From an uncultured Clostridia bacterium (GTDB taxonomy: Bacteria; Bacillota; Clostridia; Oscillospirales; Acutalibacteraceae), in contig CAMVQZ010000006.1 in the NCBI GenBank assembly GCA_947169745.1, forward strand, positions 1-56,688: a DNA stretch of 56,688 bases, given 5' to 3'. A model generated the notes under the pieces. The model made no database searches. It was not told the DNA's origin and saw only the letters and a list, made by a program, of their open reading frames with translations. This document shows, in pieces, positions 26,216 through 35,339 of the stretch. The position numbers were made by a program, and so were the translations under genes. How positions within the stretch are numbered: the first letter of the stretch is position 1; each line of letters opens with the position of its first letter.

Positions 26216-29131
26216 TTACTGCTTTGCCTTTTCGGTGGTTGCAAGAAGGCTCCTGAGCCTTATCTTGACCGCTCCGAGATTTGTTATCTCGTCTATCTTT
26301 ATCTGTGTATAAATCCTGCCGTTTCTTTCGAGTATAGCTCTCACTTCATCAGTAGTAATAGCGTCGACGCCGCATCCGAAGGATACCAGCTGCACCAGGT
26401 TCATATTTTCCTGATGGCTCACATATTCAGCCGCAGCATACATTCTGGAATGATATGTCCACTGATTTAGAACGCTTGTCCTGACCTTCTTTGCTTCCTT
26501 GTCGCTGACGATATCCTCGGAAACAATAGCTACTCCGAAGCTGGTTATAAGCTTGTCTATGCCGTGATTTATCTCCGGGTCTGCATGATAGGGTCTTCCG
26601 GCAAGAACGATTATCTCCTTGCCCTCTTCCCTTGCACGCTTTATAATTTCATTTCCCTTTTCCCTGATAAGCCCCAGATATTTTTCATATTCTGCATAGG
26701 CAGCCTTTGCTGCTTCCTTTACTTCCTTCAGCTTTATATCTCCATAGAGCTTTACAAGCTCCGGGTGTATCTTTTTCGGGAAATCCTTTGGTCTGTGTAT
26801 ACCCACAAATTCATGGAAAAGCTTTACGTCCTCCATTCCCCGGACATTTGCGCTGATAACCTCCGGATAGTAAGCTACAACCGGACAGTTATAGTGGTTA
26901 TCACCCAGGTGCTCGTCAAAATTATAGGACATACAGGGATAAAAAATATTCCTGATACCGTTGTCCAGAAGCCACTGGATATGACCGTGCATAAGCTTTG
27001 CCGGGAAGCATACAGTATCTGAGGGGATAGTTTGCTGACCGTGGAGGTAGAGCTTTCTGTTTGAGAAGGGAGATACCACTACCTCAAAGCCCAGCTTTGT
27101 AAGGAAGGTGTGCCAGAAGGGGAGCAGCTCAAACATATTCAGACCCAGAGGTATACCGATCTTTCCCCTCGGCCCCTCCTGGGGAGCATAGCTTTTCAGA
27201 AGCTTCAGCTTATACTGGTAGATATTGAAGCTGTCGTCCGGTGATTTTTTGGTGATAGGCTTTTCACAGCGGTTTCCTGCTATGAATTTTCTTCCATCGC
27301 TGAAGGTATTTACCGTCAGCCTGCACTTATTGCTGCAGCCGCTGCAGTTTATGGCCTTTATCTCGTGGCGGAAGGTATCCAGCTGGACTATATTCAGAAG
27401 GGTGGATCTGTAGTTTCTGCCTGCCATAGACCTTGCATACAGGGCTGCGCCGTATGCTCCCATAAGTCCGGAAATATCCGGGCGGATAACGTCAACGCCC
27501 ATTTCCTGCTCAAAGGCTCTGAGAACGGCGTCGTTAAGGAAGGTGCCGCCCTGGACCACGATCTTTTTGCCCAGTTCTCTCGGACTGGAAACGCGTATGA
27601 CTTTATAGAGCGCATTTTTTACAACACTCAGGCAAAGTCCGGAGGATATATCCTCGATAGTCGCGCCGTCCTTCTGCGCCTGCTTTACTGAGGAATTCAT
27701 AAATACGGTACATCTTGAGCCCAGATCCACAGGGTGCTTTGCAAGAAGTCCTATCCTTGAGAATTCCTCGGCGGAATACCCAAGGGCATTCGCAAAGGTC
27801 TGGAGGAAGGAACCGCAGCCGGAGGAACAGGCTTCATTGAGGAAGATATTATCTATCACTCCGCCTCTTATCTTGAAGCATTTGATATCCTGACCGCCGA
27901 TGTCTATTATAAATTCCACATCCGGCATAAACTTCTTTGCGGCAGTCATATGAGCAATTGTCTCAACAACTCCAAAGTCTACTCCGAAGGCATTCTTGAT
28001 TATCTCCTCGCCGTAGCCTGTGACAGCAGAGGATGCGATCTTTATGCCTGGACATTTGCTGTATATGTTTTCAAGGAATTTCTTTACTATCGGAACAGGG
28101 TTTCCGCTGTTTGACATATATTCGGAATATAGCAGTGTGCCGTTTTCATCAGTGACAACTCCCTTGACTGTAGTGGAGCCGGCGTCGATTCCCACATATG
28201 CTTTTCCGCTGTAGCCCTCAAGCGTGCCCTTTTCAACCTTTGCCTTTGCGTGTCTTTCCCTGAAAGCTTTCAGCTCCTCTTCACTGTTGAAGAGAGGCTT
28301 ATTGAAGGCAAAATTTCCTGTACCCTTGTAATGCTCGATCTGCTCCTCGGCTTTTTCAAAATCTATGCTCTTGTCAGCGCATAAGGCAGAGCCCAGCGCA
28401 ACATAATAAAGAGAGTTATCAGGACAGATACCCTTTGTTTTAAGGGCCTTGTCGAAGCCATCCCTGAGCTGGGGTATGAATGTAAGAGGACCTCCGAGAT
28501 AAACGATCTGTCCGCTTATCTCACGTCCTTGGGCAAGACCTGCTATGGTCTGGTTTACCACGGCCATAAATATGCTTGCCGCAACGTCCTCTTTTTTGGC
28601 TCCCTGGTTAAGAAGGGGCTGGATATCCGTCTTTGCAAACACACCGCACCGCGACGCTATTGTATATGTCTTTTCATGCTTTTCTGCCAGCTCTCCCAGC
28701 TTCTCGATGGGAACATTGAGCAGGGTAGCCATCTGGTCTATGAATGCTCCGGTACCTCCGGCGCAGGAGCCGTTCATTCTGACCTCCATGCCTCCGGAAA
28801 GAAAGAGTATCTTCGCATCCTCTCCTCCCAGCTCGATGACTACATCTGTATTCGGGATGAGAGTATTTGCCGCAACTCTGGTAGCATATACCTCCTGGAT
28901 AAAATCGATCCCGCAGGCGTCAGCCACACCCATTCCCGCTGAACCGGACATAGCTATAGCCGCTTCCTCTCCGGCAGGAATATTTTCCTTTACAGTCTTT
29001 AAAAGATCAGATATCTTGCTGGTTATCTGAGAATAATGTCTTTCATACGTCTTGAAAAGGATATTATTGTCCTTGTCAATAACAACGCACTTGACGGTGG
29101 TCGAACCTATATCAAGGCCTACTCTTACCAT
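26216..29131 (-). CDS. Acyl-CoA dehydratase activase, tandem BadF/BcrA ATPase domains plus DUF2229-like region
   Basis: A 971-aa protein. Two activase ATPase domains are in tandem: VGLDIGSTTVKCVV at residue 3 and VGIDAGSTTVKGVV near 308. Each keeps the two Cys that bridge a [4Fe-4S] cluster in HgdC: GSCAGGTGAFID and ASRCGVF in the first, ACSSGCGSF and GSRCTVF in the second. Downstream, INCSGCSNKCRLTV gives another Cys cluster, and the final about 320 aa match the DUF2229-type region (LAGRPYHADPEINHG). It should use ATP to drive very low-potential electrons to its partner. It is the first gene of a run of four. The start at 29131 is ATG. Confidence 0.88.
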   Translation of the reverse strand: MVRVGLDIGSTTVKCVVIDKDNNILFKTYERHYSQITSKISDLLKTVKENIPAGEEAAIAMSGSAGMGVADACGIDFIQEVYATRVAANTLIPNTDVVIELGGEDAKILFLSGGMEVRMNGSCAGGTGAFIDQMATLLNVPIEKLGELAEKHEKTYTIASRCGVFAKTDIQPLLNQGAKKEDVAASIFMAVVNQTIAGLAQGREISGQIVYLGGPLTFIPQLRDGFDKALKTKGICPDNSLYYVALGSALCADKSIDFEKAEEQIEHYKGTGNFAFNKPLFNSEEELKAFRERHAKAKVEKGTLEGYSGKAYVGIDAGSTTVKGVVTDENGTLLYSEYMSNSGNPVPIVKKFLENIYSKCPGIKIASSAVTGYGEEIIKNAFGVDFGVVETIAHMTAAKKFMPDVEFIIDIGGQDIKCFKIRGGVIDNIFLNEACSSGCGSFLQTFANALGYSAEEFSRIGLLAKHPVDLGSRCTVFMNSSVKQAQKDGATIEDISSGLCLSVVKNALYKVIRVSSPRELGKKIVVQGGTFLNDAVLRAFEQEMGVDVIRPDISGLMGAYGAALYARSMAGRNYRSTLLNIVQLDTFRHEIKAINCSGCSNKCRLTVNTFSDGRKFIAGNRCEKPITKKSPDDSFNIYQYKLKLLKSYAPQEGPRGKIGIPLGLNMFELLPFWHTFLTKLGFEVVVSPFSNRKLYLHGQQTIPSDTVCFPAKLMHGHIQWLLDNGIRNIFYPCMSYNFDEHLGDNHYNCPVVAYYPEVISANVRGMEDVKLFHEFVGIHRPKDFPKKIHPELVKLYGDIKLKEVKEAAKAAYAEYEKYLGLIREKGNEIIKRAREEGKEIIVLAGRPYHADPEINHGIDKLITSFGVAIVSEDIVSDKEAKKVRTSVLNQWTYHSRMYAAAEYVSHQENMNLVQLVSFGCGVDAITTDEVRAILERNGRIYTQIKIDEITNLGAVKIRLRSLLATTEKAKQ

Positions 29132-29310
29132 TTAACGTACTCCCCTTTACTATTCCTCGACAAACTTTACCTTATAATCATACATTCAGTCAAATAAATA
29201 TTATAAAGCAAATACCGATTTGTATTATTCTTATATAGAACAATATTTGATAAAAATCTTCCAAATAAGTCAGATTTCTTCTGAATAAAACGGTAATTTT
29301 TTATATTCTA

Positions 29311-29339
29311 TTGTATTTTATCATAAAAAGTAATATAAT
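29311..29339 (+). promoter_or_regulatory. Sigma-A promoter for the CapD-like gene
   Basis: TTGTAT (29311-29316), a 17-bp spacer and TATAAT (29334-29339). A short leader hairpin AGCCGC/GCGGCT follows at 29361-29379. The rest of the divergent gap 29132-29405 is A/T-rich, with no gene. Confidence 0.75.
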
Positions 29340-29405
29340 CTTTTATGTATAACAAATCAGAGCCGCTTTTTCTGCGGCTTTCTGAACGGAGAATGATGAA
29401 CTTCT

Positions 29406-31316
29406 ATGTTTAAAATATATAATGCTATCAACAAGCACAGGCGTATCATCCTGTTTTTGTGCGACTTTCTTTTGTGGAATCTGTCGTACTATCTTTCATA
29501 TGGAATAAACAAGGACAATCTGGCTCTCAGAGGGGAGCTCACTGTTTTTCTCTGGGGACTCCTTGTGGAGAACGTCTGCTTTGCCGCAATATTCATATTA
29601 TTCAGGCTGTATGACAAGCTGTGGCGTTATGCAGATATCGAGGATTTCTTTTTTGCCGGTATAGCGTCCCTCACCGCAAATCTTACCTTTATGGTCATAA
29701 CCATGTGCCTGGGCGGCTTCTATATGGAAGAATTCAATCTGGGAACGAGAGTATACATCACCTTTGCGCTGATGTCCACCTTCTTCCTGATGATGTTCCG
29801 TATAGTCTACCGTCTCAACAAGATACTTGAGCGGAGAAATCTCGCTCAGAAGGCAAAGAAACGGCTTCTGATAATCGGTGCCGGTGAAGGCGCCCTGTCT
29901 GTCCTGAGCGAGCTTTCAAAAACTCCGGGCAATGAATATATCCCGGTGTGCATCGTTGACGATGACAAGGAAAAGCTTCACAGGCGTATTGCCGGAGTAA
30001 AGGTAGTCGGAACCACATATGAAATACCGGAAATATGTGAGGAAATGGGGATAGAGGTCATACTCTTCACCATATCCCAGATAAGCGTCACTGATAAGAA
30101 GAGAATACTCGATGCCTGCACAAAGACTCACCTTGAGGTGAAGATCATACCCAACATCTACAACCTTATGACCTCCGGCGTGCCCATTACCTCATCCATA
30201 CGTCAGGTAGAGGTAGAGGATCTTCTCGGCCGTGAGCCGGTGGTCTTTGATACCGAAAAATACGGAAAATACATCATTGGTCAGACTGTACTCGTAACAG
30301 GCGGCGGAGGTTCCATAGGCTCGGAGCTTTGCAGACAGATTGCAAGACTTCGTCCCAAGCACCTTATCATACTTGATATCTACGAAAACAATGCCTATGA
30401 GATTCAGCAGGAGCTGATAAGAAAGCACGGCAGTGATCTTTCCTTTGAAGTGCAGATAGCCTCTGTCAGAGACAGAAAGAAGCTGGAGCATATTTTCAGC
30501 GAGCGCCAGATAGATGTTGTATTCCACGCAGCAGCCCACAAGCACGTTCCTCTTATGGAGACAAATCCCGAGGAGGCTGTCAAGAACAATGTTTTCGGAA
30601 CTCTGAAGCTTGTAGAAACTGCGGATAAATACAATGTCAAGAATTTTGTGCAGATATCCACAGACAAGGCAGTCAATCCCACAAGCGTAATGGGCGCCTC
30701 AAAGAGGATATGCGAAATGATAATCCAGATGATGGGTCGGCGCAGCAAGACTAATTTTGTAGCTGTGCGTTTCGGAAATGTACTCGGGTCAAACGGCTCT
30801 GTTATCCCCCTCTTCAAGGAGCAGATACGTACCGGAGGTCCTGTTACTGTTACTCATCCGGATATCATCAGATACTTTATGACAATACCCGAAGCGGTAT
30901 CCCTTGTGCTTACCGCAGGCAGCCTTGCAAAGGGCGGAGAGATCTTCATCCTTGATATGGGCGAGCCTGTCAAGATAAGGGTGCTTGCAGAAAACCTTAT
31001 CCGCCTCTCCGGCTTCAAGCCCCACGAGGATATCAAGATCGAATATACAGGGCTTCGTCCCGGCGAAAAGCTTTATGAGGAGCTTCTGCTGAATGAAGAG
31101 GGCATAACCAAAACAGACAATAAGAAAATATATATCGGAAAGCCTATAGAATTCAGCAACGATATTTTCTTCTCTCACCTGAAAAATCTTTATTATGCAG
31201 CCCAGAAAAATGACAAGGACAGAGTTGAGAGCATAATTGCAGATATCGTACCCACATATCATCACGAGGTCAACGGATCATCGTCGCTTCCCGATGAGAT
31301 AGAAGAGGAAGGATAA
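29406..31316 (+). CDS. Membrane nucleotide-sugar 4,6-dehydratase/epimerase (CapD/FlaA1-like)
   Basis: A 636-aa protein with four N-terminal transmembrane helices (about 12-130), a CoA-binding-like Rossmann domain (LLIIGAGEGALSVLSEL, about 150) and a catalytic SDR domain starting VLVTGGGGSIGSELCRQI (about 295). The catalytic loop STDKAVNPTSVMGASKR is that of large PglF/WbpM-type UDP-GlcNAc 4,6-dehydratases, in which the usual Tyr is replaced. It probably makes a deoxy-amino sugar precursor for surface glycans. It is monocistronic, ended by the hairpin at 31323-31364. The Shine-Dalgarno is weak (CGGAG, long spacing). Confidence 0.92.
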   Translation: MFKIYNAINKHRRIILFLCDFLLWNLSYYLSYGINKDNLALRGELTVFLWGLLVENVCFAAIFILFRLYDKLWRYADIEDFFFAGIASLTANLTFMVITMCLGGFYMEEFNLGTRVYITFALMSTFFLMMFRIVYRLNKILERRNLAQKAKKRLLIIGAGEGALSVLSELSKTPGNEYIPVCIVDDDKEKLHRRIAGVKVVGTTYEIPEICEEMGIEVILFTISQISVTDKKRILDACTKTHLEVKIIPNIYNLMTSGVPITSSIRQVEVEDLLGREPVVFDTEKYGKYIIGQTVLVTGGGGSIGSELCRQIARLRPKHLIILDIYENNAYEIQQELIRKHGSDLSFEVQIASVRDRKKLEHIFSERQIDVVFHAAAHKHVPLMETNPEEAVKNNVFGTLKLVETADKYNVKNFVQISTDKAVNPTSVMGASKRICEMIIQMMGRRSKTNFVAVRFGNVLGSNGSVIPLFKEQIRTGGPVTVTHPDIIRYFMTIPEAVSLVLTAGSLAKGGEIFILDMGEPVKIRVLAENLIRLSGFKPHEDIKIEYTGLRPGEKLYEELLLNEEGITKTDNKKIYIGKPIEFSNDIFFSHLKNLYYAAQKNDKDRVESIIADIVPTYHHEVNGSSSLPDEIEEEG

Positions 31317-31322
31317 AAAACG

Positions 31323-31369
31323 AACCGGAAGCTCTGCAGACGCTGATCTGCTGATCTTCCGGTTTTATA
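31323..31369. terminator. Bidirectional terminator between the CapD-like and carD genes
   Basis: AACCGGAAG (31323-31331) pairs with CTTCCGGTT (31356-31364); TTTTAT follows on the plus strand, and CGTTTTTT on the minus strand. It serves two convergent genes. Confidence 0.8.
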
Positions 31370-31382
31370 ATAATTAAAATTA

Positions 31383-31901
31383 TTAAAGCTGCACAGTCCT
31401 TTTCTCACCGATCCGGCTGCTTATCAGGGGCAGCACCTCTTTGGGATCTATATTCAGTACATATGCAAACTCCTCATACAGAAGCCTTTCCGCTCTGTCA
31501 AGAACAACCTCATCCACCTGATGGAGCCGTTTCCCTCTCTCCTCCTGCTTTATTCTATGGAGAAAAATAGATTTTATCATTTTCATTATTTCTGTCCTGT
31601 CACCATTTGAAAGGATATTTTGAAAGACAGTTTTCCTTTCGTTATCATCCTCGATCCAGCTTGTTTTTTCATCCGGCATAAGGCTGATAAGCTCCTCCAC
31701 TTCTTTCCTGTCCATCACAGGTCTCATCTTTGCGGTCAATTTTTCACTTTTGCTGGGAACATAAATAGTAGAATCCTGATCGAATACCGGCTTCAGAATG
31801 TAGTACTCGATATACTGTCCTCTGACAGCCCTTATTTCTTTTCCCTCGATCCTGCATACACCCTGCATACCATAGATAACGGTATCACCTTCGTTAAACA
31901 T
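31383..31901 (-). CDS. CarD/CdnL-family RNA polymerase-binding regulator
   Basis: A 172-aa protein. The N-terminal RNAP-interaction domain (about 1-60) reads FNEGDTVIYGMQGVCRI, then YYILKPVFDQDSTIYVPSKS, matching the TRCF-RID fold. A mainly helical C-terminal half with basic residues would contact promoter DNA near the -10. CarD proteins stabilise open complexes. It is single-gene, with its own promoter and shared terminator. Start ATG at 31901 with a GGGGAGA site. Confidence 0.9.
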   Translation of the reverse strand: MFNEGDTVIYGMQGVCRIEGKEIRAVRGQYIEYYILKPVFDQDSTIYVPSKSEKLTAKMRPVMDRKEVEELISLMPDEKTSWIEDDNERKTVFQNILSNGDRTEIMKMIKSIFLHRIKQEERGKRLHQVDEVVLDRAERLLYEEFAYVLNIDPKEVLPLISSRIGEKRTVQL

Positions 31902-31935
31902 CAGCTGGTCTCCCCTTTTAATTATCCTTGATAAT

Positions 31936-31965
31936 ATTATAGACCTTCAAAAAAATAATTGTCAT
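31936..31965 (-). promoter_or_regulatory. Sigma-A promoter for the carD-like gene
   Basis: On the minus strand, ATGACA (31960-31965), an 18-bp spacer and TATAAT (31936-31941). Confidence 0.6.
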
Positions 31966-32014
31966 AGGCAAATTATACAAACTTCCCGCGGCATAATACC
32001 GGCACAGGTCAGTG

Positions 32015-32066
32015 TAAAATTATTCCGGAAGAAAGCAGGCGCTCAGTGCGGGCACGCACCCGCTGA
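32015..32066 (+). repeat. Short chimeric copy of the modular repeat, locus 7
   Basis: The left flank GAAAGCAGGCGCTCA (32031-32045) is the start of module M as at 4802-4816, but it passes directly into a T unit (GTGCGGGCACGCACC), skipping the rest of M and the core. It ends 6 bp before the -35 of the broken lipoprotein gene. Confidence 0.75.
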
Positions 32067-32071
32067 GTGTG

Positions 32072-32100
32072 TTGACTGGCTATTCGCCTTGTGTTAGAAT
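32072..32100 (+). promoter_or_regulatory. Sigma-A promoter for the broken lipoprotein gene
   Basis: TTGACT (32072-32077), a 17-bp spacer and TAGAAT (32095-32100). The promoter looks intact although the gene is not. Confidence 0.7.
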
Positions 32101-32129
32101 TACTACAATAATACATATGGGGGAGAAAA

Positions 32130-33056
32130 ATGCACAAAAAAATCACAACCGCTCTTTCTGTACTTTAAGCGGCACTGATCCTGACTGCCTGCGCTCAGAA
32201 TGTAAGTAAGGATGATCCGGGGAAATCCCCTGATGAAAGCAAAAACACTTCGGATTCATCCACAATAAAAGCCACAGAAGAAAGCTCAGAAGCGGAGGAA
32301 AGCCCTAAGACAGAAAAAAGCTCAGACCAGGAAAAGAGCAGCACTGAAAAAGATAACAAGGCTGTCAATCTGATAGACAAATCCATCAAAACTCCGGCAA
32401 AGATAGAATATAATAACGGAGCCGGCACAATGACCGTCACAGACAACTATGCTATCAAAATTGCATTTGATGAGTTGGGAAAGATGAAGCTCGGAAAAGA
32501 GACGGATAGTGTATACGATACTCTGAATAAAAGGGTCAGCTTCTATGACTGAAGCGGTAAAAAAACTTTAACGCTGGTATTCAACGGAAATAACCTGGTA
32601 AAGGATGACAAAAATTATATAATCACCGACAGTGAGAATCTGACCCGGATATTCAATTTGTTCCTCGTTCACAAGACCCGTGAAAAAAGCAGCGAGCAGA
32701 TCCCGGAGGAGCCTACTCCGCCTCATTTCAGAGCCTATTCAGCCGAGGATCCGTATCATATGATACCGCAGCATATAATTGAACCGGATGAGGATGAATT
32801 AACAGAGGATCCGGATACAGGCAAAAAATATGCCCGGAATGAATTGATAGTTGTTATTGACAAACAGTCTTCCTCCGAAATGATAGATCAGGCAGCCTCC
32901 GATCTTAGCGCAGATATCATTGCAAGTCACTATGAAACAAACAGATATCAGTTCCGGTTTGACCACGATATGTCAAAGCAGGAGCTTGAAAAAGCAGCAG
33001 ACAAGCTGAAAAGCAATTACAGCTACATAACAGACGCATATCTGCATTATGTATGA
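32130..33056 (+). pseudogene. Lipoprotein gene broken by two in-frame stop codons
   Basis: From ATG 32130 (after GGGGGAG) one frame runs for 308 codons to 33056 without a shift, but has TAA at codon 13 (32166-32168), inside the signal peptide, and TGA at codon 141 (32550-32552). Ignoring these stops gives a signal peptide, lipobox LTAC, a Ser/Glu/Lys-rich linker, a middle domain and a C-terminal segment (from about codon 225, NELIVVIDK to the end) that resembles the ferredoxin-like prodomain of subtilases. The long open C-terminal frame and intact promoter suggest recent inactivation. Recoding is unlikely because two different stops are involved. Confidence 0.8.
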
Positions 33057-33061
33057 AATTC

Positions 33062-33106
33062 AAAAAAACACCGGTGAGTCCAGAAAAGGATCTCATCGGT
33101 GTTTTA
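33062..33106. terminator. Bidirectional terminator between the pseudogene and asnB
   Basis: AAACACCGGTGAG (33066-33078) pairs with CTCATCGGTGTTT (33092-33104) with one G-T pair; T-tracts follow on both strands. Confidence 0.85.
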
Positions 33107-33119
33107 TCATATTATCCTA

Positions 33120-35000
33120 TCAGAGCTCGTTTGAGGGCTTTGTCACGCCGTCGGGACGGTTGATCTTATCCTCATCTCCGAAGAAGATTCCGTACCAGAT
33201 AAGGAAAACATATATTGTCCATACCTTCCGGCTGTTGTCGTCCTTGCCGTTAAAGTGATCGTCCAGATAAGACACGATCAGATCTGTATTGAAGAATTTC
33301 TCCGCTGTTTCAGACTTGAACATAGCCTTTACCTTCTCATAGTACTTTTCGTCCTTAAGCCATACTCTTGTAGGAACAGGGAAGCCCAGCTTCGGCTTCT
33401 GCGCCGTAGCCTTGGGAAGATGACGCATAGCTGCCATACGCATAGCATATTTGGTAGTTCCGTGGGCGATACGGTATTTTGTGGGGATAGTCCTTGCTAC
33501 CTTGAATACCTCCCTGTCAAGGAAGGGAACTCTCAGCTCCAGGGAATTAGCCATACTCATTCTGTCAGCCTTGAGAAGGATATCTCCGACCATCCAGAGA
33601 TTAATATCCAGATACTGCATCTTTGTCTCGTCGTCATAATTCTTGACTCTGTCATAAAACTTTTTGCAGAGATCCTGGGGTCTTGTCACGATAGAGGGAT
33701 CCTTGAGTATCTGCTTCTTTTCCTCGTCATCATACATAAAGGCATTGCCGATAAATTTATCCTCTGTCTTTCTTGCGCCTCTGAGGATATAACCTCTGCC
33801 CTTGACATGAGGCCATTTCTTTGCCTTTCTTGCAAGAGCATATCTAAATTTCTGAGGGAATATCTTCTGATATGTTTTGAAAACGTGAGGCTCATTATAT
33901 ACGGTATAGCCTCCGAAAAGCTCATCCGCGCCTTCTCCGGAAAGTACAACCTTTACATATTCACTGGCAAGCTTTGATACGAAATAAAGTGCTATACAGG
34001 AGGGATCCGCAAGAGGCTGATCCATCTGATACTGTACCCTGGGCACTGCTGACCAGAATTCCTCGGAACCGATAAGGTGAGTGTGGTGGTCAACTCCGAT
34101 CTCCTTGGAGAGACCCTCTGCCCAGCTTATCTCATTGTATTTTTCTCCGAAGTCAAAGCCCACGGTAAAGGTCTTCTGATCGGCAAAATATGTGGAAACA
34201 TAGCTGGAATCAACTCCGCTGGAGAGGAAGCAGCCGACCTCAACGTCGCTTATCTTGTGAGCGCTGACGGAGTTTTCAAAGACTGCCTCTATTTTGTCGA
34301 TGGCTTCCTTTTCTGTCAGCTCGTGATCCGGCTCGAAGGTAGCCTCGAAATATCTCGTGATACTCACCTCGCCGTTCCTGAACCACATAAAGTGACCCGG
34401 AAGCAGGCAGTATATACCCTCAAAGAAGGTCTCCGGCGGAACCACATACTGGAATGAAAGGTAATTGTCCAGCGCCTTGTAATTGAACTTCTTCACATAC
34501 TTCGGGTGCTCCAGTATGCTCTTTATCTCGGAGCCGTAGATCAGCTCACCGTCGATGACCGCATAATGCATAGGCTTTATCCCGAAGAAATCCCTTGCGA
34601 TAAAGACAGAGCCGTCCTTTGTATTATATACGGCAAAGCCGAACATACCCCTGAGCCTGCCCAGCATCTTTTCGCCCCATTCCTCAAAGCCGTGGATAAG
34701 CACCTCGGAATCAGCATTTGTATAAAAGCTGTGTCCGCACTTTTTAAGCTCCTCCCTGAGCTCCCTGTGGTTATATATCTCACCGTTGAACATAAGCACC
34801 AGGCTCTTGTCCTCGTTATAGATCGGCTGATGTCCCCCCTCAAGGTCAATTATACTGAGGCGGCGGAAGCCCATCGATATACGGCTGTCCTTGTAATATC
34901 CCACACTGTCAGGACCCCTGTGGGTTATAACGTCAGTCATATTTTCAAGGACCTTGTCCCTGTCAATTATTTCTCCAGTAAATCCGCATAATCCGCACAT
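33120..35000 (-). CDS. asnB: Asparagine synthetase (glutamine-hydrolysing)
   Basis: A 626-aa enzyme that makes asparagine from aspartate, glutamine and ATP. The start is placed at 35000 so that Cys2 of MCGLCGFTGE is the N-terminal nucleophile of the glutaminase domain, with an AGGGGAA site upstream; the frame extends 12 codons further but would block the nucleophile. Glutaminase motifs: HRGPDSVGYY and LMFNGEIYNHRELR. Synthetase P-loop: LSSGVDSSYVS; later SGEGADELFGGY. It sits among surface-glycan genes but looks like the ordinary biosynthetic type. Confidence 0.95.
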   Translation of the reverse strand: MCGLCGFTGEIIDRDKVLENMTDVITHRGPDSVGYYKDSRISMGFRRLSIIDLEGGHQPIYNEDKSLVLMFNGEIYNHRELREELKKCGHSFYTNADSEVLIHGFEEWGEKMLGRLRGMFGFAVYNTKDGSVFIARDFFGIKPMHYAVIDGELIYGSEIKSILEHPKYVKKFNYKALDNYLSFQYVVPPETFFEGIYCLLPGHFMWFRNGEVSITRYFEATFEPDHELTEKEAIDKIEAVFENSVSAHKISDVEVGCFLSSGVDSSYVSTYFADQKTFTVGFDFGEKYNEISWAEGLSKEIGVDHHTHLIGSEEFWSAVPRVQYQMDQPLADPSCIALYFVSKLASEYVKVVLSGEGADELFGGYTVYNEPHVFKTYQKIFPQKFRYALARKAKKWPHVKGRGYILRGARKTEDKFIGNAFMYDDEEKKQILKDPSIVTRPQDLCKKFYDRVKNYDDETKMQYLDINLWMVGDILLKADRMSMANSLELRVPFLDREVFKVARTIPTKYRIAHGTTKYAMRMAAMRHLPKATAQKPKLGFPVPTRVWLKDEKYYEKVKAMFKSETAEKFFNTDLIVSYLDDHFNGKDDNSRKVWTIYVFLIWYGIFFGDEDKINRPDGVTKPSNEL

Positions 35001-35054
35001 ATATGTTTCCCCTTCTGTCTTTTTTGACTTATTCATTAAAAAGCTTACATTTGA

Positions 35055-35083
35055 ATTTTATCATAATAAAAACAAAGTTTCAA
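35055..35083 (-). promoter_or_regulatory. Sigma-A promoter for asnB
   Basis: On the minus strand, TTGAAA (35078-35083), a 17-bp spacer and TAAAAT (35055-35060) with TGA before the -10. There is no repeat array here, so this extended -10 also occurs without one. Confidence 0.7.
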
Positions 35084-35214
35084 CTGTTTTAACTCCTATC
35101 TTACCCTAAAGATTATTATTTTATTTTTGTTCCGGCGGTAAGTACAAAAATAACTTTCCCTATCTGACTTTATTGGAGATGATTTGACAATTATAACCTA
35201 TTTGCGCCAACTTG

Positions 35215-35243
35215 TTGAATTTGACTTTTTTTTAGTTTATAAT
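35215..35243 (+). promoter_or_regulatory. Sigma-A promoter for the polymerase/ligase gene
   Basis: TTGAAT (35215-35220), a 17-bp T-rich spacer and TATAAT (35238-35243). The remaining divergent gap 35001-35339 is A/T-rich, with no gene. Confidence 0.7.
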
Positions 35244-35339
35244 CCATAATAGATACAGATATTTCTGACAGTACACCGCCGTATAAAAATACCTGAACGG
35301 CATTGAAATAACTTGAAATACAGAGGGAGGTAGTTCCGG

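Noticed and set aside
32550-32552. In-frame TGA as a selenocysteine codon in the 32.1 kb gene
   Set aside because: A separate TAA occurs in the same frame, no selenoprotein-like context is seen and no recoding element was recognised; a pseudogene is simpler.
35001-35036. Extended asnB start 12 codons upstream
   Set aside because: It would mask the N-terminal Cys nucleophile that the glutaminase needs.
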